Shown: positions 17,524 to 26,345 of the stretch, piece by piece
Position numbering within the stretch: the stretch's first letter is position 1
How the letters are laid out: each line of letters begins with the position of its first letter
Assembly (NCBI GenBank): GCA_965243105.1
Contig: CBDEUC010000003.1
Location: 930,001-994,000, forward strand
From: WLWS01 sp965243105
Lineage (GTDB): Bacteria; Pseudomonadota; Gammaproteobacteria; Eutrophobiales; Eutrophobiaceae
Length of the DNA: 64,000 nucleotides
Direction of reading: 5' to 3'
The notes under the pieces: generated by a model
Seen by the model: only the letters and a program-made list of their open reading frames with translations
The model's database searches: none
What the model was told of the DNA's origin: nothing
Translations under genes and position numbers: made by a program

Positions 17524-19278
17524 TTACTCGACGCTATGGACAGCCTTACCAGCGACATAAGTGGACAACACTTTCGTATCACCAATTTCTTCAACCGGTA
17601 TGCTGAAAATGTTTCGGTCCAGCACGATAAAGTCAGCTTGCTTGCCCACTTCAAGGCTGCCCGTGCGCTTGTCGTGTTTTCCAGCGCGTGCACCGTTGAT
17701 AGTAAAAATACGCAGTACCTCCTCCAGCTCCATGGCCTGCTCCACCCATAGCGTACCTTCATGCACGCCATAGGGATCTCTTCGACTCACCATGGCCTCG
17801 ATACCGGGCCAGGGATTGGGATCGGGAACAACAGACGGCCAGTCTGAACCGTAGATGAGGTGGGCACCGGCCTCGTGAAGGTCTCGTATGGGCCAGAAGC
17901 GGTTGGCACGCTCTTCACCAATCACCTGTGACATCACCTGCACCAGTGGCCCCGGGTACCAGAGAATGGGACACAGTTCTGCGATGACATTAAGTTCCCT
18001 GAAACGTGGAATATCATCGGGATGAATAAGCTCGGCATGGGATATTTCATGCATCATGCTTGAACCCGGGTTGGCCTTTCGCGCCGCTTCAACGGCATCC
18101 AGCGCAACGCGTACAGCACGATCACCCGTGGCATGGATTTTGATGGTCAAGTCCTGGCTATCCAGGTGAACAACATCTTCCAGTAAGGTTTCAGGTGTAT
18201 GGATTAACTTGCCGAGAAACTTGTCACCATGGACCTTGTCAGGAACATAGGGTTCCAGCATCCCGGCTGTACGTGTTGGCGGAATACCGTCCAGCATGAT
18301 CTTGATGAAGTCGGTACCGACGTTTGACGTGGCGTAGCTTGCCCGTTGCTTGATGTTTTCCTTTTCCTGCTCATGGGTCAGGGTCCAGTCCATCTTCCAT
18401 GCCAGGCTTGTACTGACACTCATATTCAAGCGTTTTTCATTATCCAGTGTCCTGTACGCTTTCAGTGTGTCTGTATCAACCGCGGCATCCTTAATAGCGG
18501 TGACCCCCACTTTATGAATCTCGGCCATGGACCAGGCGAGTGCACTTGCATATTCTTCTTCCGAATATGCTGGTAATTTTTTCAGGACATTGTAGGCAGC
18601 CTTGTCAATCAACACCCCGGTAGGCTCTGAGCTGCCTGATTCGCGAATAATGACACCACCGTCGGGGTCGGGGCTATCACCGTTTATGCCAAGTATTTCC
18701 ATGGCTTTACTATTTACCCATGCACCATGCACCGTGGAGTCACCCAGGTAGATCGGATGGTCAGTGGTAATCGCATCCAGGATCTTTTTATTTGGGACCG
18801 TATCAGATTCCATTAGCCCCATTTCCCACTGCCCGCCGATGATCCATTCACCCTTTGGTGTACTGGCTGCACATTCACCGATCTTTGCCACGATTTCATC
18901 CATGGTAAAAGTGAAAGGAAAAGCGCAGTGAAAATTGTATTTCATCCCCGCTTGCATGGGGTGCATATGCATGTCGTGGATACCCGGCATGACCATGCGC
19001 TTGTTGAGGTTGAAGACTTTCGTGTTATCGCCAACCAGCTTTGCAATTTCTGCATTACTGCCTACCGCTACGATCTTTCCATTGCTCACCGCCATGGCTC
19101 TCGCAATGGAGTTATCCTTGTCTATGGTATGTATTCGACCATTGAGAAAAGCGACTTCTGCCTTTTGGCTATCCTTTCCGGCTTTCACATCGCCGCCGGC
19201 TGCTTCGCCGTCATCTTTACTGCAAGCAGCAATACAAAGTGAAAGGAAAACCAGGGGTAACACCTTCTTTACATTCAT
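17524..19278 (-). CDS. YtcJ-type amidohydrolase, lipoprotein (second copy in operon)
   Basis: 584 residues with a lipoprotein signal (LVFLSLCIAACSKDD, lipid Cys in IAAC). Core motifs are GIHDMHMHPMQAG (HxH), TIKIHATGDRAVR (metal His), SHAELIHPDD and LIYGSDWPSVVPDPNPW (catalytic Asp). The small beta domain frames the barrel (AEVAFLNGRIHTIDKDN, ADFIVLDRNIFSIP). It is related to but clearly diverged from the 675-residue paralogue downstream, which suggests different substrates. A 53-base gap separates it from the NTF2-fold gene, and 31 bases from the alkylsulfatase-like gene. Confidence 0.87.
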   Translation of the reverse strand: MNVKKVLPLVFLSLCIAACSKDDGEAAGGDVKAGKDSQKAEVAFLNGRIHTIDKDNSIARAMAVSNGKIVAVGSNAEIAKLVGDNTKVFNLNKRMVMPGIHDMHMHPMQAGMKYNFHCAFPFTFTMDEIVAKIGECAASTPKGEWIIGGQWEMGLMESDTVPNKKILDAITTDHPIYLGDSTVHGAWVNSKAMEILGINGDSPDPDGGVIIRESGSSEPTGVLIDKAAYNVLKKLPAYSEEEYASALAWSMAEIHKVGVTAIKDAAVDTDTLKAYRTLDNEKRLNMSVSTSLAWKMDWTLTHEQEKENIKQRASYATSNVGTDFIKIMLDGIPPTRTAGMLEPYVPDKVHGDKFLGKLIHTPETLLEDVVHLDSQDLTIKIHATGDRAVRVALDAVEAARKANPGSSMMHEISHAELIHPDDIPRFRELNVIAELCPILWYPGPLVQVMSQVIGEERANRFWPIRDLHEAGAHLIYGSDWPSVVPDPNPWPGIEAMVSRRDPYGVHEGTLWVEQAMELEEVLRIFTINGARAGKHDKRTGSLEVGKQADFIVLDRNIFSIPVEEIGDTKVLSTYVAGKAVHSVE

Positions 19279-19331
19279 ACGAACACCTTTATGGAATTAG
19301 ACTACCTGGAACAATCTTAACAGCTGTACTG

Positions 19332-19808
19332 TTAAAAACCCTCTCCTTCACGGCTTATCGCGGGTCCGGAATAATGCACATGGACAATTTTCCATCCATC
19401 TGCTTCTTTTTTCCACACCTGGGTCTCCCTTCCTGATGATTTCAGTGGTTTCCCACCAGGAAACACCGCATCAAAATCCCAGTAAAAATCTGACCACGCG
19501 GTCGTCTCGTTTAGAATCCGTATGCGGACATTATTAAGAACAAGCTTCCTTTCCTTAAAAGTACCCATGGCGCCCAGGTAAAAGGCGTCCCTGATCTCGG
19601 GCCAACCACGCTGGTGACCACGGGGATGCACAAAGGAAATGTCCTGTTCCTGGCTCCAGATTTTCTCAGCCAGTTCAAGGTCAAGGTTGTTTACTGCTGA
19701 CACATAATCCTGCAGTAAGGCCTGTAATTCAGCCTCGCTATCGGCCTGTGCCCTGGCACAAACCAGTAACAGGCCTAGCGTAAATAGAATTAACCTGGAT
19801 TTGATCAT
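19332..19808 (-). CDS. Exported NTF2-fold (SnoaL/DUF4440-like) protein
   Basis: 158 residues from the ATG at 19808, which opens directly into a Sec signal (LILFTLGLLLVCARAQA). The frame is open further upstream but there it overlaps the sulfatase gene. The mature part is one cone-shaped NTF2 domain: a helix AELQALLQDYVSAVNNLD, then QDISFVHPRGHQRGWPEIRDAF, and strands with AWSDFYWDFDAVFP and WKIVHVHYSG. Such domains act as ketosteroid-isomerase-like enzymes or binding modules. Here it is exported and lies between a sulfatase (22 bases upstream) and an amidohydrolase. The substrate is unknown. Confidence 0.8.
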   Translation of the reverse strand: MIKSRLILFTLGLLLVCARAQADSEAELQALLQDYVSAVNNLDLELAEKIWSQEQDISFVHPRGHQRGWPEIRDAFYLGAMGTFKERKLVLNNVRIRILNETTAWSDFYWDFDAVFPGGKPLKSSGRETQVWKKEADGWKIVHVHYSGPAISREGEGF

Positions 19809-19830
19809 AATTTGCACCCGGGCGCTGTGA

Positions 19831-21588
19831 TTACTTGTAGTGATTCTGGCCGTTGGTATAACCGATTTGAATATCCGGAAATACAAACACGTCATGCTGC
19901 TTAACATATTCTTCCCAGAGCACCACCATCTCCTGCAATTTTTGCGGCATGCTTGCGGACAGGTCGTTTTGCTCGGCAATATCCTCGGCCACATTAAATA
20001 ATGCCCAGTCATTTTTCCCCCATGGCTCATTCAGCCACACCAGCTTCCAGTCTCCCTGGCGAATCATGCGACGATTAAAGAGCTCCATGCCCCAGACATG
20101 ATCCGCTTCATGGACTCCGCTCTCCTTGCCACTTAAAAATGCCAGCATGGAATCCCCCTGCATCCCGTGTACTTTTCTTCCCTTGTAGTCAGGGGCCGGG
20201 TGAGTCACTTGTGCCATTTCCAGTATGGTCGGCGCAATATCAAGCACGGTCGCAAAGGCATCACTCCGGGTGCCGGACTCCACGCTCTTTGGATAGACCA
20301 CGATGGTCGGTGAACGAAGCCCTCCCTGCATGGGGAAACCCTTGTAAAGGGGAAAGGGGGTACTGCTGACATGGGCCCAGCCGGGACCCGTGGATGCATA
20401 GGAACCGGGTTTGCCTATATTTTCAGGGCTGTTATCAAACACGGTGGGGACCCAGGTGGCATTATTGCCAAGGTCCATGGGGTTGTTTCCATCGGCACCA
20501 TTGTCGGAGAAAAACATGATAAAGGTATTATCGTATTCACCAATGTCTTTAAGATGCTGAACCAGCCTGCCAATGTTTTCATCAAATGCATCCAGCATGG
20601 CGGCGTAAACCTGCATACGCTTTGTTTCCAGGGTTTTCTGCTCATCTGACAGCTCATCCCAGGCCGGCCATTCCCTGTGCTGGGGTGCGATGCTGTCTCC
20701 TTCCTTGATCAGGCCCAGTTCTTTCATTCGCTCGATACGGGCTGCGCGAATTTCGTCGTAGCCACCATCATACACACCCTCATACTTGTCGATGTATTCC
20801 TGGGGCGCATGTAGCGGCCAATGTGGCGCAGTGTAAGCGCCGTAGATAAAGAAAGGTTTGCCATCATCCTTGTTGCTGTCAATGTAGTCGATCAGCCTGT
20901 CAGTGAAATAGCTCGAGGTATAAAAGTCTTCAGGCAGGGAATCCAGGCGCTGCTTACCCTCAGACCAGAGCGCCGGGTGGCTGTACTCCATGATGCCATT
21001 CATGTCGGCAAAGTGGCTGGCGCCACCGTGCTCCAGCCAGAAGGCTTTTTCAAAACCGCGATCCAGGGGGTAGTACCCCTCCTGGTAACCCTGCTGCCAT
21101 TTTCCTGCCATGTAGGTGTGGTAGCCGGCATCCCTTAACAGGCTCACAAAGGTCACGATGTTCTTGTTAAGAAAGCCCTCGTAACCCGGCCTGCCCTTCT
21201 GCTCTTCAGACCAGAGGCCATTCATGGTGCCAAGGCCCGCCAGGTGAGCGTCAGTGCCTGACAGCAGCATGGCCCGCGTGGGAGAACAGGTCGGGCCTAC
21301 GTGGAAATTGGTGAGTACCTTGCCCGCCTCGGCCAGGCCATCGATATTTGGCGTGCTGATCTCACCGCCAAAACTGCCGAGATCCGAGTAGCCCATGTCA
21401 TCGGCTATCAGCAAAATGATGTTGGGTCGCTTGTCCCCGGCACTCGCACCTTCATTCTTGTCCATCGAAACCGTGGCAGGCACCGCACTCTCATTTTTTG
21501 CATCCATTGAGGGCGACTGCTGTTCAGAGCAGCCTGCAATAAAGACTACGAGGGCCACTATCACGATCTTTATTTCTTTATTCACCAC
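19831..21588 (-). CDS. Formylglycine-dependent sulfatase (type I), lipoprotein (second copy)
   Basis: 585 residues, GTG start, lipoprotein signal VIVALVVFIAGC (lipid Cys20). The active-site motif CSPTRAMLLSG puts the formylglycine at C101; IADDMGYSDLG gives the Asp pair, GKWQQGY a variant of the usual GKWHLG, and MFFSDNGADGN the second metal pair. The change of His to Gln in GKWQQG is unusual, because family members usually keep the histidine that contacts the sulfate; activity or specificity may differ from the sister enzyme at 14434-16164. It follows the MBL-fold gene by 12 bases. Confidence 0.9.
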   Translation of the reverse strand: MVNKEIKIVIVALVVFIAGCSEQQSPSMDAKNESAVPATVSMDKNEGASAGDKRPNIILLIADDMGYSDLGSFGGEISTPNIDGLAEAGKVLTNFHVGPTCSPTRAMLLSGTDAHLAGLGTMNGLWSEEQKGRPGYEGFLNKNIVTFVSLLRDAGYHTYMAGKWQQGYQEGYYPLDRGFEKAFWLEHGGASHFADMNGIMEYSHPALWSEGKQRLDSLPEDFYTSSYFTDRLIDYIDSNKDDGKPFFIYGAYTAPHWPLHAPQEYIDKYEGVYDGGYDEIRAARIERMKELGLIKEGDSIAPQHREWPAWDELSDEQKTLETKRMQVYAAMLDAFDENIGRLVQHLKDIGEYDNTFIMFFSDNGADGNNPMDLGNNATWVPTVFDNSPENIGKPGSYASTGPGWAHVSSTPFPLYKGFPMQGGLRSPTIVVYPKSVESGTRSDAFATVLDIAPTILEMAQVTHPAPDYKGRKVHGMQGDSMLAFLSGKESGVHEADHVWGMELFNRRMIRQGDWKLVWLNEPWGKNDWALFNVAEDIAEQNDLSASMPQKLQEMVVLWEEYVKQHDVFVFPDIQIGYTNGQNHYK

Positions 21589-21600
21589 CTTGTTCTCCCC

Positions 21601-22515
21601 TTAAAAAATATCCAGGTCATTTGCCAGGATCACTTCACCATTATAATGAGCGCGCACTTCGTCCAGTAGCTGCTCTTCGGTCACGCCATAAAACAGGGCG
21701 TGATAAAGAACCAGCTTTCCAGGTTTAGCCGCTGCCGCTAACCTGCCCAGGTCACTTGCCGGCGTGTGCGCAGCGCGATGATACTTCTGCCAGAATTCAC
21801 TGCGGGTGGATAATCCTTTTTCACTGATCACCTCGTGGATGAGCAGTTCCACACCTCTTGCCTTTTCCAGTAGTGTTTCGCTGTAAGACGTGTCACCGGA
21901 TATCACGATGGACTTGTCTGCAGTCGTTACCTTGTATCCAAATGCCGGCTCAATATCACCGTGTGGCACATCAAATGCCTCGATACGAATTCCGTTCTCC
22001 TCAAACACGAAGCCATTTTGAATTTCCCTTACCTTTGCCCTGTAGAAATCCGGGTGCTTGACCGGCTGCAGGCCGCTGGTGCGAATTTTTACATCTGCCT
22101 GCATGAGCTGGTACATGCCTTCACTCATGTCCTGCAGTCCTGCGGGACCAAAGGCCCTGAGCTGTTCATCCCTGCGCCACCACAGGGTGTTGACCAGTTC
22201 AACATAATCCAGCGTATGGTCACTGTGCAGGTGGGTAAAAAACAGGCAACACGCACCCGGTGGATCCAGGGGCTTGCTGCCCAATTCCTTTATCCCGAGT
22301 TGCTGCCGTGCCCTGATAATATTACGCACCGCGCCAGCGCCAATATCAAACACGTAGGCACTGCCGCCATGAATTACCGCCACGCTGGCACCAGCCCTTT
22401 TCATGTCAGTGACCGGCGTGCCTGTTCCCAGCATCAGCACCCGTGTTTCAGCGACACTGATCGGTGAGACCAGTAAAAGAATGACTGCTAAAACGGGTAC
22501 AGCAAGTAATTTCAT
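21601..22515 (-). CDS. Exported MBL-fold hydrolase (AtsA-type arylsulfatase/RNase Z-like)
   Basis: 304 residues from the ATG at 22515, which begins a Sec signal (LLAVPVLAVILLLVSPISVA). The frame is open to 22581 but that stretch runs through a terminator hairpin, so the shorter start is chosen. Metal motifs are FTHLHSDHT, FDVPHGDIEP, VISGDTSYS and HRAAHTPASDLGR, with GTGTP near the mature N-terminus. This is the RNase Z-like arrangement shared by the group III arylsulfatase AtsA of Pseudoalteromonas, which is exported and of similar size. Sitting first in an operon with two type I sulfatases, it is most simply an aryl-sulfate ester hydrolase; a lactonase is the main alternative. Confidence 0.78.
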   Translation of the reverse strand: MKLLAVPVLAVILLLVSPISVAETRVLMLGTGTPVTDMKRAGASVAVIHGGSAYVFDIGAGAVRNIIRARQQLGIKELGSKPLDPPGACCLFFTHLHSDHTLDYVELVNTLWWRRDEQLRAFGPAGLQDMSEGMYQLMQADVKIRTSGLQPVKHPDFYRAKVREIQNGFVFEENGIRIEAFDVPHGDIEPAFGYKVTTADKSIVISGDTSYSETLLEKARGVELLIHEVISEKGLSTRSEFWQKYHRAAHTPASDLGRLAAAAKPGKLVLYHALFYGVTEEQLLDEVRAHYNGEVILANDLDIF

Positions 22516-22546
22516 AAGCACATCACGTACATACACGGGGCTGGAT

Positions 22547-22573
22547 AAAAAACGCCGCAACGAGTGCGGCGTT
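22547..22573 (-). terminator. Rho-independent terminator after the TonB receptor gene
   Basis: Read on the minus strand, AACGCCGCA (22573-22565) pairs with TGCGGCGTT (22559-22551) across a 5-base loop and runs straight into six T. It ends, or partly attenuates, the receptor transcript before the eight-gene operon that starts at 22515. Confidence 0.85.
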
Positions 22574-22602
22574 AAATACACTACTATATTTAATAATTAT
22601 TA

Positions 22603-24969
22603 TTAGAAATCCCAGCGCAGGCTGCCACCGTAGAACGCCATACCCGGGTTCTGGGTACAACCAACAATGTTGGTCAGGCCGCGGTTAATTGACAGGTCAG
22701 TACAGGTTTTCTCAGCGGTGATGTTCTGTGCCCAGAAGGCCAGCTCATACTGCTGTTCAGAACCAAACTGGTAGGCCACTCGAGCATTGAGAAAGAAAGC
22801 CTCTTCAACGTAACCTGTTTGATCATTGTCCAGCTGCGAAACGTGGTCGTCGATGTACTGGAAGTCAATCTGCGTTGACAGGTTGCCATTTCCAATCGGC
22901 GTATCCTTAACGATGAGACCGTTGAAGGTCCATTCCGGTGTCTGGTTCAGGGGAGATCCGGCAGCAACGGTAATCAAGCCACCATCTTCGATGATTTCTG
23001 AATCAACCAGGCCAACACCCAGCTGACCATACCAGCCTTCTGCCGGAGACCATTTCAACTCGGAGTCAAAGCCTCGCAGTTCCACTTCCGGTACGTTTAG
23101 CAGGGCAGGTCTTCCGAACTGGTCAACGTCAAAGACCTGCAGGTCCTTCCAGTCATACTTGAAACCAGAAATATTGAATATCAGTTTACCGTCCATCCAC
23201 TCGGTCTTGATTCCGCCCTCTACAGCATTCAGGAATTCAGGATCACCCGGCTGGTCCGCGGTACCAGCAAAAGCAGCCAGGGCGCGGGTATCAAACAGGC
23301 CGGACTTGAAGCCACGTGAAAAGTGGGTGTACATGCTGACATTCTCGTTGAGTTGCAGCCTCAAACCGATTTTTCCACCCAGTTGTTCAATGTCCTGGGC
23401 AACCGGCAGGTCAGGACTCTGGCAGGGCAGAGCACCGGGGCATCCTACACCGGCTGCCGCCGCACCAGCTGTGATGGAGCGAAGCCTGTCAAGATCGGTG
23501 AAAAAGTTATCCGGCAGTCGCGGAGAACCGGGAGCACCTGAAAAAGTACCCGCAGCAACACGGGCAATACTGATGCCCTCTTTAGAGTCATTGGTCCAGC
23601 GCAGGCCGCCAAAGATTGTCAGGTTTTCAGTGAGGTCAAAGTCGACTTTTCCATACAGTGACCAGATATGTACTTCCTGCTGCACTTCAATGGAAGGAAT
23701 CACCGAGAATGGCGGTGTACCCGGCGCATTGTTTCGAATAATTGTCGCAAGGGTATCGTCCTCGTAGGAATAGTAACCACCAGCAATCCATTTCCACGGA
23801 CCATCGTGGGTTGATGTCAGGCGGACTTCCTGCTGGAACACATTATACTCGGCGTCCTGTCCAGGGAAGAAACCGGCACCGGTATTACCATCGAGGTTTT
23901 CAGAATAAAGAACCTTGATCTCGTCGTAGGCGGTAAGCGACCTGACGGTGAAGCTGTCAAAATCGTAGTCGAACCTGATAAAGCCGCCATAGAAATCGGT
24001 TTCATTGACGTCTGTTGAAAAATCATAAACATCGCGCCATCGGTCAGTAGATGGATTGGCACGCAGACCGGCTGCAATGCCCGCAGCAGCACCACCATTG
24101 GTACAGCTGTTCAGGCTGGTGTATTGCTTGGTGCCGGTACCCAGTTCAGGACAGGGAGACACACCGTCAGCTGCGAAAAGGCCCGAGGCGAGATAAGGGA
24201 TGTGGTCACTCCTGGAGAAATTGGCGTGACCATTGATCAGTACACGTAACTTGTCAGTGGGCTCCCAGGCCAGGTTGACCCTGCCGGAGTGACGTTCCTC
24301 GTCGCCAATCTGCTCGCCGTTGACCAGGTTATTGTAAATACCGCCGCGATTTCTTGACTGGCCGGCAAAGCGAACAGCTGCAGTATCACCAAGAGGTATG
24401 CTTATGCCACCTTCGTAATCGAGACGTCCCTCGTTACCCACGCGGGTATAAACATAACCGTCCATTTCGCCACCGACTTCCGGTTTGCGGCTGATGATGT
24501 TGACAGCACCACCAGTGGTGTTTCGACCAAACAGTGTATTCTGCGGTCCGCGAAGAACCTCGACACGCTCCAGGTCAAATAAGCCAAAGGTACTAACAAA
24601 GGGCGAAACCAGTGTCACCTCGTCGAGGTACTGGCCCACGGCCTGTTGCGCGGTGACGTGGAAGTTATCTGTTCCGACGCCGCGAATGGAGAAACCCGTG
24701 TTACTGGCACCGCCTGGTTTTACACTCAGGTTTGGAAAAGCCTTTAACAGGTCGTCAGAATTCTTGACGTTAAGTGCATCAAGCTGGTTTTGGTTCATTG
24801 CGCTGATGGCAATCGGCACATCCTGCACAGATTCCTCACGCTTTTGCGCGGTAACAACAACTTCTTCAATCAACGAACTTGATATTTGCGCAGAAGCTGC
24901 AGTATTAAAAAGGAAAATTGCAGAAAAGATTAAAGCAAGCCGTAACGGCAATACTGGTACAGTCATCAT
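22603..24969 (-). CDS. TonB-dependent outer membrane receptor
   Basis: 788 residues with a signal peptide (LRLALIFSAIFLFNTAASA) and a TonB box region EEVVVTAQKREESVQDVPIAIS. The plug carries RGVGTDNFHVTAQQAVGQYLDEV and ERVEVLRGPQNTLFGRNTTGGAVN. The beta-barrel ends in FYGGSLRWDF with the classical C-terminal phenylalanine. A very strong ribosome site (GGGGGGAG) precedes tandem ATG codons at 24969 and 24966; either could be used. It is the first gene upstream of the sulfatase operon and is separated from it by a terminator, so receptor and enzymes may be expressed at different levels from one promoter. It resembles the receptor at 26346-28664. Confidence 0.93.
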   Translation of the reverse strand: MMTVPVLPLRLALIFSAIFLFNTAASAQISSSLIEEVVVTAQKREESVQDVPIAISAMNQNQLDALNVKNSDDLLKAFPNLSVKPGGASNTGFSIRGVGTDNFHVTAQQAVGQYLDEVTLVSPFVSTFGLFDLERVEVLRGPQNTLFGRNTTGGAVNIISRKPEVGGEMDGYVYTRVGNEGRLDYEGGISIPLGDTAAVRFAGQSRNRGGIYNNLVNGEQIGDEERHSGRVNLAWEPTDKLRVLINGHANFSRSDHIPYLASGLFAADGVSPCPELGTGTKQYTSLNSCTNGGAAAGIAAGLRANPSTDRWRDVYDFSTDVNETDFYGGFIRFDYDFDSFTVRSLTAYDEIKVLYSENLDGNTGAGFFPGQDAEYNVFQQEVRLTSTHDGPWKWIAGGYYSYEDDTLATIIRNNAPGTPPFSVIPSIEVQQEVHIWSLYGKVDFDLTENLTIFGGLRWTNDSKEGISIARVAAGTFSGAPGSPRLPDNFFTDLDRLRSITAGAAAAGVGCPGALPCQSPDLPVAQDIEQLGGKIGLRLQLNENVSMYTHFSRGFKSGLFDTRALAAFAGTADQPGDPEFLNAVEGGIKTEWMDGKLIFNISGFKYDWKDLQVFDVDQFGRPALLNVPEVELRGFDSELKWSPAEGWYGQLGVGLVDSEIIEDGGLITVAAGSPLNQTPEWTFNGLIVKDTPIGNGNLSTQIDFQYIDDHVSQLDNDQTGYVEEAFFLNARVAYQFGSEQQYELAFWAQNITAEKTCTDLSINRGLTNIVGCTQNPGMAFYGGSLRWDF

Positions 24970-25270
24970 ACTCCCCCCGGATTAAGATCTTGCCGGCTAA
25001 TGTGCCAGCAATATTAATGAGTCTGATCTAAGTGGCGGTCGACTACAACGCCTCAGACTGCATAACATGTATACCAAAATTGAATTCGCAGTCTTACAAA
25101 GCATAAAAAACACCGGCAGGGGCGTTAACCCTGTAACGGTGTTGTAATATTAAGACAGGTGTCCAATTTTGTATCAAACATGATAAATACTTCTGGACAA
25201 ATTTGGTATCAATAAAACGAAAGGATTAGTAATTTTACGAAAAAACTTTTTTTTATTAATTTGTTTTATT
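24970..25270. promoter_or_regulatory. 301-base leader with three copies of a CAAWTTTKGTATCAA-like motif
   Basis: No gene here. An AT-rich motif occurs at 25164-25177 (CAATTTTGTATCAA), at 25198-25212 (CAAATTTGGTATCAA) and inverted at 25071-25082 (ATACCAAAATTG). The two direct copies are 35 bases apart, more than three helical turns, as expected for an AraC-type operator. The region lies between the AraC gene end and the TonB receptor start, so the natural target is the receptor promoter. Inferred from sequence only. Confidence 0.5.
25109..25143 (-). terminator. Rho-independent terminator after the AraC gene
   Basis: On the minus strand AACACCG (25143-25137) pairs with CGGTGTT (25115-25109), with an inner CAGGG/CCCTG stem (25117-25121 with 25129-25133), followed by a T-run. 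It sits about 130 bases after the AraC stop and before the receptor promoter. Confidence 0.7.
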
Positions 25271-26293
25271 TCAATAACTTAGCGTTTTTGAAGGTAATTC
25301 GCCAAATCGTTTTTGATATAAGCGGGAGAATTGGCTGTGATGCTGGAACTGCCAGCGCTCCGCCACCTCGGCCACGGTTATCCCCTCAGCCCTGCTCTTC
25401 AGCAGCTCATCCCGTGCCCTTTTCAGGCGCACATCACGCACGAAACGCATGGGGCTGATGCCGTAAGTTTCGTTAAAACCTAGTTGCAGGGAGCGTGCAG
25501 ACACACCTGTTATATCCGCAAGCTGCCCCAGGTTAATAGGCCTTTGCAGGTTGTCCATGATGTAGTCAACGGCGCGCTTGACATGGGCCGGGCGAAACTG
25601 GTTATTGATCTCCTGCATATCAACCGAGTAAGAGTGAGGAATACACTCCAGTATTGTCGTAACCAGTAAATGCTCCACTTTCTCCCGCGTAATACCCAGG
25701 CACAGCGCCGATGATTCATCGTCAGCTTCACTACAGATGTAAAAAAGAAAATTGGCCAGGCTCTTTCCCATGCCCCGGGTCAGGTCGAGGCGTCGTTTAA
25801 ATTCAATCTGCTTGGTAACGGTGACACCATAGTCCTGGCTCAAAACGCTGTTTAGCTTTTCTTCCAGGACCACCACGCCGAAACCGTAGATACCGGTTGT
25901 TCGGGTTAACTTTGCATACTGCCCCGGAGACATCACCAGCGCCTCGCCAGGATGATATTCTTCGTCGGGCTCTGTGAAATGGTCAGTAATCACTCCGTTA
26001 TTCGTCAGGGCGATGATCACTGACTTTAGCGGTTCAAGGGACTCGGTGAGATGTGCAGGCTGGTCGATACCGCTGAGGATAAAGGAAGAGCCAAAATTAA
26101 ACTGGCCATAGGTAAAGGTCTTGTCACTATCCTCGTCCAGCACCGTAATGCGACGACGCTCAAACATCTTGCTGGACAGCGTGTCTGCCACCGCACCCAG
26201 GTCGCTGCTACGAAGGAACTGGTGCCGCGCGACGCTGAGCCACAGGGGCGAACCGGCAACAGGCTCACTTGCTGCCACTTGATTATTTGCCAT
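25271..26293 (-). CDS. AraC-family transcriptional regulator
   Basis: 340 residues. The C-terminal third is a double helix-turn-helix: first LGQLADITGVSARSLQLGFNETYGISPMRFVRDVRL, second TVAEVAERWQFQHHSQFSRLYQKRFGELP, with the family's conserved P-rich end. The N-terminal two thirds look like the AraC-binding-like domain of regulators such as AntR or OruR (EYHPGEALVMSPGQYAKLTRT). Some such regulators sense aromatic or amine metabolites. It lies between two TonB receptor genes on the same strand, each insulated by terminators, and probably regulates one or both. Confidence 0.9.
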   Translation of the reverse strand: MANNQVAASEPVAGSPLWLSVARHQFLRSSDLGAVADTLSSKMFERRRITVLDEDSDKTFTYGQFNFGSSFILSGIDQPAHLTESLEPLKSVIIALTNNGVITDHFTEPDEEYHPGEALVMSPGQYAKLTRTTGIYGFGVVVLEEKLNSVLSQDYGVTVTKQIEFKRRLDLTRGMGKSLANFLFYICSEADDESSALCLGITREKVEHLLVTTILECIPHSYSVDMQEINNQFRPAHVKRAVDYIMDNLQRPINLGQLADITGVSARSLQLGFNETYGISPMRFVRDVRLKRARDELLKSRAEGITVAEVAERWQFQHHSQFSRLYQKRFGELPSKTLSY

Positions 26294-26297
26294 GAAA

Positions 26298-26324
26298 AAA
26301 AGCCCCGCACGTGACGGGGCTTTT
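26298..26324. terminator. Rho-independent terminator after the third TonB receptor
   Basis: AAAAGCCCCG (26298-26307) and CGGGGCTTTT (26315-26324) form a 10-bp stem with a 7-base loop. On the minus strand it is followed by a T-run. It lies between the receptor stop (26346) and the AraC start (26293), overlapping the AraC ribosome site region. The symmetric A/T tails may let it work on both strands. Confidence 0.85.
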
Positions 26325-26345
26325 CACGTTTAACATTAACGCCGC

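Noticed and set aside
22516..22581. Longer N-terminus for the MBL-fold hydrolase
   Set aside because: The extra codons run through the hairpin and T-run of a terminator, and the signal peptide begins cleanly at 22515.
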